DNA of 64,000 nt. Origin: Trichobilharzia szidati (taxonomy: Eukaryota > Platyhelminthes > Trematoda > Strigeidida > Schistosomatidae). Positions 62,011-64,000 of the stretch are shown here, in pieces. Every line of letters begins with the position of its first letter. The stretch's first letter is position 1. Location of the stretch: the NCBI GenBank assembly GCA_944472155.2, contig OX235274.1:31246052-31310051 (forward strand), read 5' to 3'. Under the pieces are notes generated by a model, which searched no databases, was not told the origin of the DNA, and saw only the letters and a list, made by a program, of their open reading frames with translations. A program made the position numbers and the translations under genes.

Positions 62011-63440
62011 AAATATTTGCATTACCTTATTGTTTCCATTTGTATTCACAATATAAACATCTATGTCTAAACTGTGTTACACTTCCTTTCCCTTCAAATG
62101 CCTGAGAGCGACAGTTTAAAGCATACTTTGGTTGATTGTTTCCTGATGAGAGCGCTTGGCAAGTCAGTTACAAATTACACCGATCTGTGCCTTATGTAAT
62201 GCGTTTTATCAGCCGAAGATTTCTAGTTCATAGCATATCGCGAGTAACGGCGACTAATACGATTTATTGCCCATACCGTAATCACCCCAGGCTTACAACA
62301 ATTCTAAACTTATTCTAACCTATTCTTCGATAATGCTTATTAAGAAGAACAAGGTGATGAATTACAGCCGGTCATGCGGATAAAACAATCCCACAGTTCT
62401 GGTTCAATCACATTATCAAACAATGGAAAACCAGTTAGGGAGTTCATTTATTAAATAGTGTTACTATACTATCATAGTGTACGTGAATTAGCTCAATGAT
62501 TGCAGGTTTACCATAATCCTTAACTACCAACATAATAAGTGGGAACTTCTGCCTAAAAACAACCTTACTAGTAGCATCCAGTGACAGAAAACTGACCTAC
62601 ATACTCCAAAACAAGCAAAACGTTCAAAAAAACCTTTAAAATTCAATGGAAAACGAATTCACGAAAACATATAACCAGTAGACGCAGGAACCCATCATGA
62701 CCTTGAAACTGACTATAGCGTCTTTCCAATAACCTTGAAACGAGTGGCGTTTTTGAATAATTTTCAAGGTCGTCCGGCACCAGGTAATAGTTGGAGTAGC
62801 TGGTTAGTTAAGAAGTGCGAATGAACTTTCCCTGTGTATGTTAGACTGAAAATAAGGATGTAAATTATGTCATTTGTTATCGCTTAAACGTAGATAGTGT
62901 GTAATAAAGTTGGAGGATATATTCGAACTTGAAAAGAAGCATATATATATTTCTTTGAGACTGTTTAGAGTAGTAGTTCTTTGGTTTACTTCACAAGAAT
63001 GAATTTTTCGACTTTACATCCATCTTCTACACAAAGTTGTATTGCTCATTATTATCGAGATATGTATCTCGATATATATCTTTGAAGAGTTTAGAGTAAA
63101 GTATACCCGAATAATAATGTTTGCGGAAATTTAGAAGCTTTGGAGGAAGGGGTGGAATTTTGATGCACATTTAGGGTTTCTTGGGCATAAATGATACATT
63201 TTTTTGAGTTTCTCGCATTGAGTTATGGCGATATTCCGGTGATGTTTTCTAGGCGAACAGGCATCAGCATGACTTTGAACAACCAGTTAGCTGGACCCAT
63301 ATTACTCTGTGAATAATACGGCTATAGACATAAACAAAACATGTCAATGTAGAGAATTAGTGACATGACAGAGATTCATGGATATGTATACAGATATCCT
63401 GATATCCGTTGTTGAAAATCCGTACGAGATGATATTTCGT
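62011..63440. other. No feature recognised
   Basis: AT-rich downstream sequence. TATAAA-rich stretches near 62050 could include the SWIM gene's polyadenylation region. Nothing else is supportable. Confidence 0.3.
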
Positions 63441-63443
63441 TCT

Positions 63444-63896
63444 TTATTTTAGTTCACTTGCGCTGTGGGTATTTCCTTCGCGAAGCCGAAATAGTCTAAC
63501 CAGAAGTATGATTGTTATGGGTGGGCTTCTAGCCGGAAATGCCAGTCGGGCATTTTTTTCGTAGACGTGGGTAAAGACTTGGGCAATTTTCTGTTCGAAC
63601 GTGAGAGAAAGTAGGCTATATTTTGGAAATAATGTAGGTTGGAAAAAGTAAATAATTTTTCCAAAACACGTGGGAAATGTGGGGAAAGTGAGTTTCTCTG
63701 TCAAAGCTGTGGAAAACAGAGTAAACCGTGGTTTATGATATAACATGATATGCAATCGTCTCGATGGATTCATGTGCCGAAATCCGTTTGGATTAACTGT
63801 TAAGACTTCATTAAGGAATAGTGAAACATTCTTAGGACTTATAAGAGGTCTCCACTCCGCAAAACTACTTTTCCTACCACCTACTTTCATTACCAA
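63444..63896 (-). CDS. Unidentified 150-codon open frame
   Basis: The longest unexplained frame at the right end: starts MVMKVGGRKSSFAEWRPLIS and ends RLREGNTHSASELK. It has no domain I recognise, no signal peptide and no clear splice context. Length alone in AT-rich DNA makes it mildly interesting. It could be an old repeat-derived frame or chance. Confidence 0.2.
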   Translation of the reverse strand: MVMKVGGRKSSFAEWRPLISPKNVSLFLNEVLTVNPNGFRHMNPSRRLHIMLYHKPRFTLFSTALTEKLTFPTFPTCFGKIIYFFQPTLFPKYSLLSLTFEQKIAQVFTHVYEKNARLAFPARSPPITIILLVRLFRLREGNTHSASELK

Positions 63897-64000
63897 AGAA
63901 AATCTAAAAATTACGCGTTTTTATTGTGGGCTTAAATGGTTGTTTGGTCAGGGTCATTTTGTTGATCGTTTGCTAGGTTGGATATGCTTTACTCCAACCT

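Noticed and set aside
63444..63896. Strong claim of a new host gene
   Set aside because: A single open frame without domains, splice sites or a recognised relative. Listed only at low confidence.

Overview
The window reads as nuclear DNA of a blood fluke (Schistosoma or a close relative). The evidence is a strongly AT-rich, intron-rich background, Sm-alpha-like SINEs carrying hammerhead-ribozyme remnants, Penelope-like elements, RTE- and CR1-like LINEs, Merlin transposon relics, and a Ty3/Gypsy element of the CsRn1/Boudicca type with a CHCC Gag finger. Species cannot be fixed by eye.

Host gene 1 (2970-38473, +): nine consecutive exons encode the C-terminal ~565 residues of the ciliary/flagellar WD-repeat protein CFAP251 (WDR66). 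All splice phases agree and the final exon carries the stop. Upstream exons lie outside the window. The introns (about 2-5 kb each) are packed with transposable-element pieces. The first complete intron also holds a ~0.9 kb partial 28S rRNA copy (about 3300-4240).

Region 38.5-40.5 kb: a Penelope-like fragment and a decayed Merlin transposase. The Merlin copy is split by a full-length, apparently intact LTR retrotransposon (40462-46721). This has two 391-bp LTRs that look identical, a Trp-tRNA-like primer site, gag, a GGGAAAC slippery site with a hairpin six bases downstream, and a continuous pol (protease, RT, RNase H, integrase). The other half of the Merlin reading frame resumes beyond it.

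Region 47-55 kb: a LINE interrupted by a nested insertion with inverted ends; an internally deleted, oppositely oriented copy of the same LTR element (50330-52621); and a solo LTR of that family with a 4-bp target duplication (54622-55003).

Region 56-64 kb: a decayed CR1-like LINE, a second Merlin relic, and a four-exon MULE/SWIM-zinc-finger-type gene that seems to lack its middle (61258-62010). After that there is nearly 2 kb in which I recognise nothing.

The most interesting signal is the density and variety of self-cleaving-ribozyme-like modules. Two SINE families and several Penelope-type elements all carry hammerhead core motifs, most with complementary stem I arms. One of them is a small insert flanked by 16-bp direct repeats that resembles a retrozyme.
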